Assembly (NCBI RefSeq): GCF_000711235.1
Contig: NZ_JOMI01000007.1
Location: forward strand, 372,001 to 436,000
Source of the DNA: Prevotella sp. 10(H)
GTDB taxonomy: Bacteria; Bacteroidota; Bacteroidia; Bacteroidales; Dysgonomonadaceae
Direction of reading: 5' to 3'
DNA: 64,000 bases
Shown: piece after piece, positions 45,299 to 55,014 of the stretch
Numbering within the stretch: position 1 is the first letter of the stretch
Layout of the letters: every line of letters begins with the position of its first letter
The notes under the pieces: generated by a model
Databases searched by the model: none
What the model was told of the DNA's origin: nothing
What the model saw: the letters and a program-made list of their open reading frames with translations, nothing else
Position numbers and translations under genes: made by a program

Positions 45299-46714
45299 TT
45301 AATCTTTTATATAATATTTAAAAAGCTTTTCGAGGTTCTCCTCGTCCAGCATCTTTGCCAGTATTATTTTATTTCTATTCAAGACATAGACAGACGGTAC
45401 GCCGGAAGTATCGTAATTCATCCAAAAATTTGATTTATATTCGGGGTCAGCGCAATTTATCCAATCTGTCAGCTTCTTATTATTAACGAATGCTTCCCAT
45501 TTTTGTTTGTTATTTACTATATCTATTGCAACAACTTCCACACCTTTGCTTTTATATTTGGCATATAATCCATTGTGAAGTTTTGGGGTAGAAGTCTGGC
45601 AATGACCGCATTCCGGATCGTAAAAATACAGTATCAGAAATTCGGCAGGAATCTCGTTCGTGTTTATTGTTTTTCCCTCCATAGTTTGAAGTTCAAGATT
45701 CTGAGCCTTCATTCCAATACGGTTATTTTTTATGAGTTCGTATTTTCGGCGTAATTCCGAATTCTGCGTACTGTCTATCCATATCACATCTTTATCGAAG
45801 ATATAGTCTTCCGCAAGCTTCGCCCAAATATTTTCATCGCCCATCCTTGTACTTTTCAACGATTCGTTAGTCAACCTCGATAGCATTTCCCTAAAACAAT
45901 AGTCATTACCCTTGGTTTTTGCTACCAGACGACTTGCGGCTACCGCCAGTGAATCAGGTATCTGGTCTGCCCATTGATTCAGATAAGTATCTATATAGCT
46001 GGTGAAATAATTGGTGCGCCACAGCCGTGGATCGGTAAGGTCTACATTATCAAAATAATGGACTTTCCCATATTCCTTATTTTTAAGAAATTCATTTTCA
46101 TCCTTTGGTTGTGGATAGGGTAGGGATATCGGTTGCATCCCTTTAAGAAAAACACCAAACCAGTTATTTGTATTATTTTTTATAACAGATTCGGTATATG
46201 CAGATGCGCTTTCGTCCAGCTTGTTTTTCCGGTCTTCCAGTTCTTTCCTCTTTTGTAAAGTTATAGCATCATTTTCAAGTTGGGTCTCTATTTCAAGCCT
46301 TTCACTATCCTTTTGCTGGATGTCTGTCAGATATTTCCACAGTAGTACTGTGTTAGGGCTTCCGGTTGCGGTGCTTTTAGAGAAATCCTTTTCGTCTACA
46401 AATAAATGAATATTATTTTCTCCTTTATCCAAAAGGAGATCGACACGAAAATCGGGCTCTGCATAGAGAAAATATTGTCCGGCAGAAAGTTCTTCAGCGA
46501 GATTAAGTTTTGCCTTACCTTCGGATGATAATACGACAGAGTCGCGGGCATATGTTGCGCCATTCCAGTAATATCCCAGATACATCCTATTGTTTTTCTG
46601 GGAAGGAATATTTAATTCCAGATTGAAACCCGCACTTTTTTCGTTTTTATTGTTTTGAGCCTCTGCCTTGATAATCAGGAAGAGGCTCAAAAGTAGAAGA
46701 ATATTATATTTCAT
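45299..46714 (-). CDS. TlpA-like thioredoxin fused to a DUF4369/DUF5106-type region
   Basis: 471 residues with a signal peptide (KAEAQ). The N-terminal half has a DUF4369-like beta-sandwich (NRMYLGYYWNGATYARDSVV) then a charged helical DUF5106-like part; the C-terminal 150 residues are a thioredoxin fold with ILYFYDPECGHCQTSTPKLH (CGHC active site) and a cis-Pro region VPSVYVLNR. It is a periplasmic thiol-disulfide oxidoreductase typical of Bacteroidetes. Its start overlaps the aminopeptidase P gene by 11 nt. Confidence 0.85.
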   Translation of the reverse strand: MKYNILLLLSLFLIIKAEAQNNKNEKSAGFNLELNIPSQKNNRMYLGYYWNGATYARDSVVLSSEGKAKLNLAEELSAGQYFLYAEPDFRVDLLLDKGENNIHLFVDEKDFSKSTATGSPNTVLLWKYLTDIQQKDSERLEIETQLENDAITLQKRKELEDRKNKLDESASAYTESVIKNNTNNWFGVFLKGMQPISLPYPQPKDENEFLKNKEYGKVHYFDNVDLTDPRLWRTNYFTSYIDTYLNQWADQIPDSLAVAASRLVAKTKGNDYCFREMLSRLTNESLKSTRMGDENIWAKLAEDYIFDKDVIWIDSTQNSELRRKYELIKNNRIGMKAQNLELQTMEGKTINTNEIPAEFLILYFYDPECGHCQTSTPKLHNGLYAKYKSKGVEVVAIDIVNNKQKWEAFVNNKKLTDWINCADPEYKSNFWMNYDTSGVPSVYVLNRNKIILAKMLDEENLEKLFKYYIKD

Positions 46715-48482
46715 TTGTTTTGTCCTTTAACCAGCGTTTTTCATCCTCTGTCAGCAGTGGCGAAAGACGGTCATATACAAATTTGTGATATTCATTCAGC
46801 CATGAAATTTCTTCTGCAGTAAGCATTTCCTTTATTACAGGAGTAGTGTCTATCGGGCAAAGAGTTAATGTTTTGAATGAATAAAAGTCTCCGAACTCTG
46901 TTGTTGTCTCATGTTGTGTAAGAATGAGGTTTTCGGTACGTATTCCGTATTGTCCCGCTCTGTACAGTCCTGGTTCGTTAGAGGTAACCATACCGACCAG
47001 CATAGTTGTCGGATTTTCATTCATGCGTATATTTTGCGGGCCTTCGTGTACATTCAGGAAATGTCCTATGCCGTGTCCGGTACCATGCAGATAATTGATA
47101 CCATTATCCCACATGGTTCTACGGGCAAGGATGTCGAGTTGGCTTCCACGTGTTCCTTGTGGGAAGATAGCTGTAGCCAGATCGATATGGCCTTTTAGTA
47201 CCATGGTATAATCCTTTTTCATTTGTTCACTAAGAGGACCTACCGCTACAGTACGTGTAATATCGGTAGTACCGTCAAAATATTGTGCCCCCGAATCGAT
47301 TAACAGAAAGCCTTCGGCTTTTACTTCAAGCGAACTCTTTTCCGATACGTGATAATGTACAATAGCGCCGTTAGGGCCGTATCCTGATATGGTGTCGAAA
47401 CTTTCGCCTACGAAATTATCTTGCTGGCTACGGTATTCCACCAGCTTCTGCGGTATCATAATTTCAGTAACACCACCCTGTGGAATAGCTTTTTCCAGCC
47501 ACATAAAGAATCTGACCAAAGCTACACCGTCGCGCTCCATTGCATTTTTGAAGCCTTGTATCTCTGTTTCGTTTTTGATGCTTTTCATCAGGTCGGCAGG
47601 AGACGGAATATCTATAATCCTGTTGTCTGACGGAATGGTATTGTATAAACTGAAAGTGACTTTATTACTGTCGAGGCATACAGAGGTTTGTATTTTAGCT
47701 ACATAATCGTATATCTTTGAATATTCGGCTATTGTTACATCCTCCGATTTCAGATAATCGGATGTTTCTGCTGTTAATTTCTTGGGGTCGATGAATAATA
47801 CTGTTTCCTTTCGTGAAATGTAAGCGTAACTTACCGCTACAGGATTGCATTTTACATCATTTCCCCTGATATTGAATATCCAGGCTATAGTATCGAGCGC
47901 AGCTACAAGCAATGATTCTGCGCCCTGCTTTTCGATAATGTCGCATATACGTGCGATTTTCTTGCTGGCTGCTTCTCCGGTGTATTTTTCCGGCAATACA
48001 AATATCGGATTGGTAGGTATGGCTGGCCTGTCGTGCCATATGCTAGCGAAAGGATCATAATCACTTATCAGATGTAGTCCTTTCATATTCAGTTTATGAC
48101 TTAAATTAAAAGCTTCTTTTGCAGCATATACATTTCCGTCTATCCCCACAGATTCACCTCTGCCAAGTTCACTGCCAAGCCATTCTTCCATGGTAGGGGT
48201 TGTAGGTAACCCGTCTTTAAAAAGATCAACTCCCGATCCCTCAAGTTCTGTCTCAGCCTGAAGAAAATAGCGTGAATCAGTCCATAGTCCGGCTTTTTCT
48301 CTTGTAACAACTACCGTTCCGGCGGAACCGGTAAAGCCGCTTATCCATTCTCTGGCAGCCCAATGTAATGCAGGATACTCGCTAAGATGCGAATCGGTAG
48401 TTGGGATAATGAAGGCATGTAGGCCTTTTTCTTCCATGAAACTACGCAAAGCGTTTAGTCTCTTATGAATTGTATTGCTCAT
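46704..48482 (-). CDS. Aminopeptidase P family protein (M24B, Xaa-Pro aminopeptidase)
   Basis: 592 residues, three-domain type like eukaryotic XPNPEP1. Two creatinase-like N-terminal domains precede the pita-bread domain with metal ligands in LIDSGAQYFDGTTDITRTV, HGTGHGIGHFLNVHEGP, SNEPG and RTENL. It removes the N-terminal residue before Pro. No signal peptide. It lies between bactofilin (20 nt) and the TlpA-like gene (overlap), in one operon. Confidence 0.92.
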   Translation of the reverse strand: MSNTIHKRLNALRSFMEEKGLHAFIIPTTDSHLSEYPALHWAAREWISGFTGSAGTVVVTREKAGLWTDSRYFLQAETELEGSGVDLFKDGLPTTPTMEEWLGSELGRGESVGIDGNVYAAKEAFNLSHKLNMKGLHLISDYDPFASIWHDRPAIPTNPIFVLPEKYTGEAASKKIARICDIIEKQGAESLLVAALDTIAWIFNIRGNDVKCNPVAVSYAYISRKETVLFIDPKKLTAETSDYLKSEDVTIAEYSKIYDYVAKIQTSVCLDSNKVTFSLYNTIPSDNRIIDIPSPADLMKSIKNETEIQGFKNAMERDGVALVRFFMWLEKAIPQGGVTEIMIPQKLVEYRSQQDNFVGESFDTISGYGPNGAIVHYHVSEKSSLEVKAEGFLLIDSGAQYFDGTTDITRTVAVGPLSEQMKKDYTMVLKGHIDLATAIFPQGTRGSQLDILARRTMWDNGINYLHGTGHGIGHFLNVHEGPQNIRMNENPTTMLVGMVTSNEPGLYRAGQYGIRTENLILTQHETTTEFGDFYSFKTLTLCPIDTTPVIKEMLTAEEISWLNEYHKFVYDRLSPLLTEDEKRWLKDKTNEI

Positions 48483-48502
48483 AATTATTTTAGATTAAAA
48501 TA

Positions 48503-48865
48503 TTAATCAATATGTTGTTCTTTATACATTGAACATTTTCCTTCAAATCTGGCTCCGGGCTCTATCTCTATAGACTTTGTTTTTATATCGCCGTTCAGGA
48601 GAGAAGAAGCTCTGAGTATAACGTTTTCGAAACATAAGATGTTTCCCGTTAGTTCTCCCCATATTTCAACATTAGTGCATTCTATATTTCCATTCACATA
48701 GCCACTGTTTCCCAGTATTATTTTCCCTTTGCAATGAATGCTCCCCTCTATGCTGCCATCGATCCTGAAATCGTCTTCAGCATGTACATCACCTGTTATT
48801 TTTGTGCCTGATGCAAGAATGTTGTGTGTGTTTGCTGTAGTGATAACTTCTTTAATTTTTGCCAT
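48503..48865 (-). CDS. Bactofilin (DUF583)
   Basis: 120 residues with the bactofilin core of short beta-helix turns: NILASGTKITGDVHAEDDFR, IDGSIEGSIHCKGKIILGNS, GYVNGNIECTNVEI. Bactofilins self-assemble into membrane-bound filaments and recruit wall-modifying enzymes. It opens the five-gene minus-strand operon. No M23 peptidase is beside it, which is a common partner elsewhere. Confidence 0.92.
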   Translation of the reverse strand: MAKIKEVITTANTHNILASGTKITGDVHAEDDFRIDGSIEGSIHCKGKIILGNSGYVNGNIECTNVEIWGELTGNILCFENVILRASSLLNGDIKTKSIEIEPGARFEGKCSMYKEQHID

Positions 48866-48893
48866 TTTTTACAGGTTGGTTAAGTTTAGGAAA

Positions 48894-48901
48894 CAAACTT
48901 A
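48894..48901 (-). promoter_or_regulatory. Candidate -7 element of the bactofilin operon
   Basis: CAAACTTA on the + strand reads TAAGTTTG on the minus strand (TAnnTTTG), 28 nt before the start at 48865. Confidence 0.35.
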
Positions 48902-49041
48902 GTTAAAATTCATCAGAACTGTGAATTTGTGACAAAAAAATAGTGTCGCTTTAATAGTTTATAACATGTAATTTTAGAGGTCTGAGTGCATATATGTCGT
49001 TTTTTATAGTTAAGCCGGGTTTCAATAAATGGATATATATT

Positions 49042-49049
49042 TATCTTTG
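49042..49049 (+). promoter_or_regulatory. Candidate -7 element of the folB operon
   Basis: TATCTTTG matches TAnnTTTG; GTTT at 49019-49022 lies 19 nt upstream as a weak -33. The GTG start is at 49077. Confidence 0.45.
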
Positions 49050-49076
49050 TTGGAAATAATTTAATAGCATAACATT

Positions 49077-49430
49077 GTGAAAAGTTTTATATTATTAGAG
49101 AATCTGACTTTTTATGCCAATCATGGAGTTTTTCCGCAAGAAACTGCTGTTGGAAATGTATTTATAGTTAATCTGAAAATTCAGCTCGATCTCTCGAAAG
49201 CCGCGTCTACGGATGACATTGAGGATACGGTAAGCTATGCCGATATATACGAAGATGTTAAAAATGAAATTTTAATACCATCAAAGTTACTTGAGCATGC
49301 AGCGAAACGCATTATCTGTCGTCTTAAAGAAAAGTATACGCGGATAGAGAGCGTTGAAGTAAAAATATCGAAGCGTAATCCTCCAATAGGAGGGCAAGTA
49401 GAATTCGCAAGTGTTATCTTGATAGACTGA
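49077..49430 (+). CDS. folB: Dihydroneopterin aldolase FolB
   Basis: 117 residues from a GTG start: only this codon gives the full family N-terminus (LENLTFYANHGVFPQE). Conserved are TFYANHGVFPQE with its Glu, YADIYEDVKNEI and VEVKISKRNPPIGGQVEFAS (Lys of the active site). It cleaves dihydroneopterin in folate synthesis. 4 nt before the methyltransferase gene. Confidence 0.92.
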   Translation: MKSFILLENLTFYANHGVFPQETAVGNVFIVNLKIQLDLSKAASTDDIEDTVSYADIYEDVKNEILIPSKLLEHAAKRIICRLKEKYTRIESVEVKISKRNPPIGGQVEFASVILID

Positions 49431-49434
49431 AGTT

Positions 49435-49962
49435 ATGAGAGTCAAAAAGATAACTGAGTTGGATCGGATTTCTATAGAGAAATTTAAGGAGGCAAAAAAA
49501 ACGCCCCTGATTGTTGTTCTGGATAACATACGGAGTCTTAATAACATCGGGGCGGTTTTTCGTACATCAGATGCTTTTCTGCTTGAAGCGGTTTATTTGT
49601 GCGGAATAACAGCTTGCCCGCCAAATGCGGAGATTCATAAAACTGCTTTAGGCGCAGAAAACTCGGTAGATTGGTGTTATTATGAAAATACTGAAAACGC
49701 AATAAAGGAACTGAAAGAAAAGAATTTTATTCTTTGTGCAATAGAGCAGGCTGAGAGCAGCATTATGCTAAATGATTTAATACTGGACACAACAAAAAAA
49801 TACGCAATCGTTTTAGGAAATGAAGTAAAAGGCGTCCGTCAGGAAGTCGTCGATATGTGTGATTGTTGTATTGAGATTCCCCAGTTCGGCACCAAACATT
49901 CACTGAATGTTTCGGTTGCGGGAGGCATTGTAATATGGGAATTTTTTAGACAATTGCAGTAA
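49435..49962 (+). CDS. TrmH/SpoU family RNA 2'-O-methyltransferase
   Basis: 175 residues, a SPOUT-class enzyme with motif 1 LDNIRSLNNIGAVFRTSDAF, motif 2 AIVLGNEVKGVRQEVVD and motif 3 IPQFGTKHSLNVSVAGGIVI. It is short, with only the methyltransferase domain, as in TrmL/TrmH-like enzymes acting on tRNA or rRNA. It follows folB by 4 nt. Confidence 0.92.
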   Translation: MRVKKITELDRISIEKFKEAKKTPLIVVLDNIRSLNNIGAVFRTSDAFLLEAVYLCGITACPPNAEIHKTALGAENSVDWCYYENTENAIKELKEKNFILCAIEQAESSIMLNDLILDTTKKYAIVLGNEVKGVRQEVVDMCDCCIEIPQFGTKHSLNVSVAGGIVIWEFFRQLQ

Positions 49963-50018
49963 TTCTTCGATATTTTTCTTAGTTTTGCAATAGACTTTAT
50001 TTTAGATAATAATAGACT

Positions 50019-51536
50019 ATGATAACTGACTCAGACAAGCTTTTTTTAGAGGAAAAAGGAATTTCCCCGGAAGAATTCCAAAAACAGATTGACGATTTTA
50101 AAAGTGGATTTCCTTTTCTGGAAATATCGGCCCCTGCTTCAGTCGAAAAAGGAATTAAAGTGATTCCTCCCGACCGGGAAGAAGAATATCTGGATGCATG
50201 GGACGCGTACAAGGCTTCGGGACGAACAATAATGAAATTTGTTCCGGCGTCGGGAGCGGCCAGCCGGATGTTTAAAGATTTGTTTGAATTCCTCGATGCC
50301 CCTTATAACGCACCGGAAACTGAGTTTGAAAAAACTTTCTTTGGAGGTCTTGAGAAATTCGCCTTTTACGAAGAGTTGAATGCAGCCTGTTTGCGCAACG
50401 AGGGGATGAACATAAAAGAATTAATTGCTGAGGGCAGCTATAAAGCTATCGTGAAGAATTTATTGATGCCAAGAGGATTGAATTACGGTAACCTGCCGAA
50501 AGGATTACTTAAATTTCATCGCTATTCCGATAGTCCTAGAACTCCCGTTGAAGAGCATTTACAAGAAGGGTATCTATATGCGATGAATGAAAAGAGAGAG
50601 GTCAATATTCATTTTACGGTATCACCGGAGCACAGGTCGCTTTTTGAGGAATTGATAAAGTCGAAAAAAGAAAAGAAAGAAGAGGATTTGTCCGTTTCTT
50701 ATAATATTAGTTTCAGCGAACAAAAACCCGGTACGGATACAGTTGCTGTAGGCGCTGACAATGAGCCGGTAAGGGATAATGGAAAGCTGATGTTCAGGCC
50801 GGGTGGACACGGAGCACTGATAGAAAACCTGAACGATCTGGATGCTGATATTATTTTTATAAAAAATGTAGACAATACAGTTCCGGATAAGAATAAAGAA
50901 ATAGAAACAAAATATAAAAAAATACTGGCAGGCGTGCTGGTAAAAACACAAGAAAAAATCTTTGAGTATTTAAGGCTCATCGATAGTGGAAAATATACAC
51001 ATGATGAATTGCTCGAGATTCTTTATTTTCTTCAGGAAAAGCTGAACATAAAGAATCCGGATACCAAGCTTCTTGAAGATGCAGAGCTGGTACTCTACCT
51101 CAAGCGTAAACTGGATCGCCCGTGCCGTGTGTGCGGTATGGTTAAAAATGTCGGTGAGCCGGGTGGCGGCCCTTTCTTGGCGGTGAATTCGGATAAGACC
51201 ATCTCTCCGCAGATACTGGAAAGTTCGCAGATCGATATGTCTGATGCATCAAAAAAGAGTATGTTCGAGCGGGGTACGCATTTCAATCCTGTGGATATTG
51301 TATGCAGCGTCAAAGATTACAGGGGTTACCATTTCAACCTGAAAAATTATGTTGATTATAACACTGGTTTTATTTCAATCAAGTCTAAAAACGGGAAAGA
51401 AATAAAAGCGTTGGAATTGCCGGGTTTATGGAATGGAGCAATGTCGGATTGGAGCACTATTTTTGTGGAAGTTCCTATCGAAACATTCAACCCTGTCAAG
51501 ACTGTAAATGACTTATTGAGAGGACGGCATTTGTGA
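50019..51536 (+). CDS. DUF4301 family protein, nucleotidyltransferase-like
   Basis: 505 residues, cytosolic. It starts like the DUF4301 family (LFLEEKGISPEEFQKQIDDF). Two motifs resemble UDP-sugar pyrophosphorylases: FVPASGAASRMFKDL at about residue 75 (like the GGxGTRL loop) and FRPGGHGALIENLND with DIIFIKNVDN at about 265-290 (like the GHG and NxDN region). Length also fits UDP-GlcNAc pyrophosphorylases (about 500). I infer a nucleotide-sugar transferase fold, but the family has no experimentally known function that I can cite. Confidence 0.75.
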   Translation: MITDSDKLFLEEKGISPEEFQKQIDDFKSGFPFLEISAPASVEKGIKVIPPDREEEYLDAWDAYKASGRTIMKFVPASGAASRMFKDLFEFLDAPYNAPETEFEKTFFGGLEKFAFYEELNAACLRNEGMNIKELIAEGSYKAIVKNLLMPRGLNYGNLPKGLLKFHRYSDSPRTPVEEHLQEGYLYAMNEKREVNIHFTVSPEHRSLFEELIKSKKEKKEEDLSVSYNISFSEQKPGTDTVAVGADNEPVRDNGKLMFRPGGHGALIENLNDLDADIIFIKNVDNTVPDKNKEIETKYKKILAGVLVKTQEKIFEYLRLIDSGKYTHDELLEILYFLQEKLNIKNPDTKLLEDAELVLYLKRKLDRPCRVCGMVKNVGEPGGGPFLAVNSDKTISPQILESSQIDMSDASKKSMFERGTHFNPVDIVCSVKDYRGYHFNLKNYVDYNTGFISIKSKNGKEIKALELPGLWNGAMSDWSTIFVEVPIETFNPVKTVNDLLRGRHL

Positions 51537-51638
51537 TTGATTAGCAATTGCTTAAGGGTGTTTTTTCTCTACGGTGAAAAAATCGTCATTTTTAAAGCAA
51601 AAAATGGCTTAGATTCTTCATTATAAGAAAAAAAGAAT

Positions 51639-51646
51639 TATCTTTG
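51639..51646 (+). promoter_or_regulatory. Candidate -7 element of the T9SS-like gene
   Basis: TATCTTTG matches TAnnTTTG. The start at 51750 gives a leader of about 100 nt. -33 weak. Confidence 0.4.
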
Positions 51647-51749
51647 TAGAGAATTTGAGGATACATTAAACTTTATCAACTGTCTTCCTTATGATTATTT
51701 ATTTTAGGATAACATATTGATTTTGACTGACTTTTATAAAACTACAATA

Positions 51750-54551
51750 ATGAAACTTCGATTAGTATTAGTCGTATTACTTCTCTTACCTTTATTGGTT
51801 AAAGGACAATCGGATGTGATATTTTATTCAAAGGGTAAAATGTACGTTCAGTATAAGGCTACAGGAACAAAAGGAGAAAGTGGTTCTACAGCTTTGTATA
51901 TAGATGGTTCTGCAAAATTTGCTACCGGAGCATCTATTAAGCAAAAAGGACGTACGGAAATAACAAAAGATTTTATTAATGCTAAAAATCCTGCTCGCAT
52001 AAGTGAGGAAGAGACACCTCAGCTTTTTGTGGGGAAAGATAATGTAGAGGATGACGGTGTTATTGCGTTTGTTGGCAAGCCTCAATGGAGCACTACTCTT
52101 AATAGAGATAGTGCAACGTTGCAGCGGATTTATGCAACGAATGACGATGCTACAGGTACTACATGGAGCAGAACTTTGCAGAAAAAAACAAACTGGATAA
52201 ACTTCCCAACTATTAGTGTAGAAAAAGGTAAGCCAGTAAAAGATGCGAGTGATAGATATCTAGACGACTGGAGAAAGACCGGCTATTTGGTAGTAGATAC
52301 AACAGTTGCTATGTCTGTCGATTATATCCGTGCTGACCAAGATAATCGTTTTGCAATAAATGCATCATATGACATAAATGCTACTGATCGCATGAACAGT
52401 GCACATGTAAGAATAAATGATGTACATTCTGCAACTAAAGGAGATCCATTGGCTTTAGCTCGTTATAGCCAGCTAAACTGGCAATATTATCACTATGATC
52501 CTGCCGCAGCTGGTACCGCAGCAGGTGATCATGGATTGTTTAAAAATGAAAATTCAGACAGACCAGAGCCTCATGAAGATACATTTGGTGGTTCTCTAAG
52601 GACTGAGGATACTCATGTGCAGGGCGAAGGTTGGAATTATCTCACAGGATTTACACCTCCATTCGAGCAATTGGGAGCAGATTATATGTTCTATCATACG
52701 TTAACAAAGCCTAATGGTGGTAGTATTACATCATATGAAGGCCCTATCGTCGATCCGTTTTTTAGAATGCAGGGTGGTCGCGGATATTTTATGAGTATGG
52801 AAGTTTCCCATGCCGATCATAAAACCGGACCGGAAAATATTAATTATAGATGGGATTTCTTTGAGAATAATAATCTGACTGGTATATCTAATGAAAGACG
52901 TGCGCGAGGTGGTTATGTCTTCAATAGAAGCGTATTCCAAGATTATTTATCTGTACCGGAAGATGAGCTTCTTACAGGAGAGCAGCGGATGGATAACTTC
53001 AGTCGTTTCTTATATGATAATACTTTGAATATATTTAATGCAACAACGAAAGAGCCTGTATCATCTTCATACAACGTATATAATAAGACCAACAGACCGT
53101 TGAAAGGACTTAGTAATTCACGTTGGATGGAAAAAGATAAGAATGGAAAAGATAAGAATAGGTCAAGGTATGAATTGATGGATCAGGAAAAATTTAATAC
53201 AACTCCAGTGGTTGTAAAGTTAGAAGCAGGTTTAAACTTTTTAGGTAATCCATTTATGGCGCCTATTAGCTTGAATCCATTATTAGGATTTGAGGTAAGT
53301 CCTAATTCAAGTAATGTATATCCTGAACTGGCAGAAGCTGCTAATATTCTAAATGGATTTGAATCTACATTATTTACACCTCCAGGAGCCAGCAAAAATG
53401 TTACTATATCATCTAAAGCTCCTACTGCCGATATACGGGCCAAATATTGGTTAATAAATCATGCATTAGTAAAATATGATAAAAAAGATAATGTATATCG
53501 GTATAAGACTACTTATGATTTTGTTAGTAGAGATGCAGGATCTTCTAATGTTGAAGCTAAAATACAGGACTCCAGACCAGGCAAGCCGGTTGTGACAACT
53601 ATCAATCCATTGACACATGTAATTGCGCCTATGCAGATGTTCTGCTTACAAACAAGTAGGGAAGTTGAAATTAAGATAGATTCGGCTTTACAAGTTTTTG
53701 GATTTCCACGTTTTACAAAAAGTGCTTCAACAAAAGCTTCCGGTAATAATGATGAAATAATGAAGGACTGGTTTATAGTGGAGGCAAAAGCTGCTAACGC
53801 AGATAAAGCAGACCGCACGACAATTGTATTTAATGATAATGCTTTACCAGGATTTAATAAACAAGATGTATACGATACAAGAAAAGGTATCTCAGAAGAT
53901 TTCGAAAGATATGAAGATGTTATCAATGGCAAATCAACAAAGACATCTTTTGAAAAGAGTAAAGCTATAGTATTTACAAAATCAATTGGAGATCAGGTAA
54001 GCTTGCTTGGTAATGGAATTCCCACCAAGACAAAAGAGCTTGCTTTATTCTTTGTTCCTCCTGCAACTACACAGGAAGTGACTCTTAAGTTTTATGGTCT
54101 GGAAAATGTGGCGGCTGTTCCTGGTGTTTGGCTGGTTGACAGATATATGGATAATAAAACAATAGAATTAACTCCTGAAACGGAATATACATTCGTTTCC
54201 GAAGCTTCTAATGATACAGAAAAAGATTTGAATGACAATAGGTTTGTGCTCCGTTTCTATGATGAGGGTAAAGGTATAATAAACAATGAAGAATCGGAGA
54301 TATATTGCTATTACAAAAATAAAGAATTTACACTTTATATTAAAGGGCTGAATGAAAATGATATAAATAGTGATGTTATTATTTATGATGTTCAGGGACG
54401 TTTAATGGGACGGACAAAAATAAATGAGTTATTGTCTACTGAAACAGGAACAGAATTTCGATATGTAAAACCACTAAATTTGGGTACTTATATCGCGAAA
54501 ATAGTAGGAAAGAGAAACCATGCGGTTAAATTCGTGAACTTACAAAACTAA
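51750..54551 (+). CDS. Large secreted protein with T9SS type A-like C-terminus
   Basis: 933 residues from ATG 51750 with a signal peptide (LLPLLVKGQ). The body shows many short beta-strands and a repeated style (VDYIRADQDN, GGRGYFMSMEVSHADH); no enzyme motif is recognised. The last 80 residues, with VIIYDVQGRLMGRTKI and LGTYIAKIVG, match the type A sorting domain that targets proteins through the type IX system to the cell surface. Codon use is more AT-rich than that of the neighbours. A small membrane protein follows after 48 nt. Confidence 0.72.
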   Translation: MKLRLVLVVLLLLPLLVKGQSDVIFYSKGKMYVQYKATGTKGESGSTALYIDGSAKFATGASIKQKGRTEITKDFINAKNPARISEEETPQLFVGKDNVEDDGVIAFVGKPQWSTTLNRDSATLQRIYATNDDATGTTWSRTLQKKTNWINFPTISVEKGKPVKDASDRYLDDWRKTGYLVVDTTVAMSVDYIRADQDNRFAINASYDINATDRMNSAHVRINDVHSATKGDPLALARYSQLNWQYYHYDPAAAGTAAGDHGLFKNENSDRPEPHEDTFGGSLRTEDTHVQGEGWNYLTGFTPPFEQLGADYMFYHTLTKPNGGSITSYEGPIVDPFFRMQGGRGYFMSMEVSHADHKTGPENINYRWDFFENNNLTGISNERRARGGYVFNRSVFQDYLSVPEDELLTGEQRMDNFSRFLYDNTLNIFNATTKEPVSSSYNVYNKTNRPLKGLSNSRWMEKDKNGKDKNRSRYELMDQEKFNTTPVVVKLEAGLNFLGNPFMAPISLNPLLGFEVSPNSSNVYPELAEAANILNGFESTLFTPPGASKNVTISSKAPTADIRAKYWLINHALVKYDKKDNVYRYKTTYDFVSRDAGSSNVEAKIQDSRPGKPVVTTINPLTHVIAPMQMFCLQTSREVEIKIDSALQVFGFPRFTKSASTKASGNNDEIMKDWFIVEAKAANADKADRTTIVFNDNALPGFNKQDVYDTRKGISEDFERYEDVINGKSTKTSFEKSKAIVFTKSIGDQVSLLGNGIPTKTKELALFFVPPATTQEVTLKFYGLENVAAVPGVWLVDRYMDNKTIELTPETEYTFVSEASNDTEKDLNDNRFVLRFYDEGKGIINNEESEIYCYYKNKEFTLYIKGLNENDINSDVIIYDVQGRLMGRTKINELLSTETGTEFRYVKPLNLGTYIAKIVGKRNHAVKFVNLQN

Positions 54552-54599
54552 TACGAATATATAATTACACACAAGCAAGCGTACGAAAAACAGGAATAG

Positions 54600-54992
54600 A
54601 TGAAAACGAAACTACGAATAATATTATTATGGGCGATGTTCTTTAGCTTCATGACTCTGCCTTCTCTGCATATGCATGCGGACGAGGTCTCTGATGTTGC
54701 GGCTCCGGTCATGGTTACTAAAGAATTACCTTCCACCTCATATTTGAAAAAAGAGAAGAGATCTATTGCCAGTGATACTCAAACATCGGCAATGGCAGCA
54801 CCTGCCCGCGGTTTTATGGCGAGATCTAGCAGTTGGGTGGACCCTTTTCTTCCGGGCGAAGACGAATGGTCTAATCCGGGTAATGTGGGAGCTCCGGTAG
54901 GTGACGTTTCTTTACCGATAGTTTTATCCATATTGTTTTTATATATGATATATCGGGGGGTAACTACATCGAGAAAGCGGAACAATTTTTAG
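54600..54992 (+). CDS. Small secreted protein with C-terminal anchor (PID-CTERM-like)
   Basis: 130 residues: signal peptide (about 1-28), a low-complexity middle, and a C-terminal tripartite tail made of GNVGAPVGDVSLP, a single hydrophobic helix (IVLSILFLYMIYRG) and the basic end TTSRKRNNF. This plan resembles Bacteroidetes sorting tails such as PID-CTERM. It sits 48 nt after the T9SS-like gene and is closed by a terminator. It may help surface display of its neighbour; function is unproven. Confidence 0.6.
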   Translation: MKTKLRIILLWAMFFSFMTLPSLHMHADEVSDVAAPVMVTKELPSTSYLKKEKRSIASDTQTSAMAAPARGFMARSSSWVDPFLPGEDEWSNPGNVGAPVGDVSLPIVLSILFLYMIYRGVTTSRKRNNF

Positions 54993-55014
54993 ATTAACTA
55001 TATAAATATATTGG

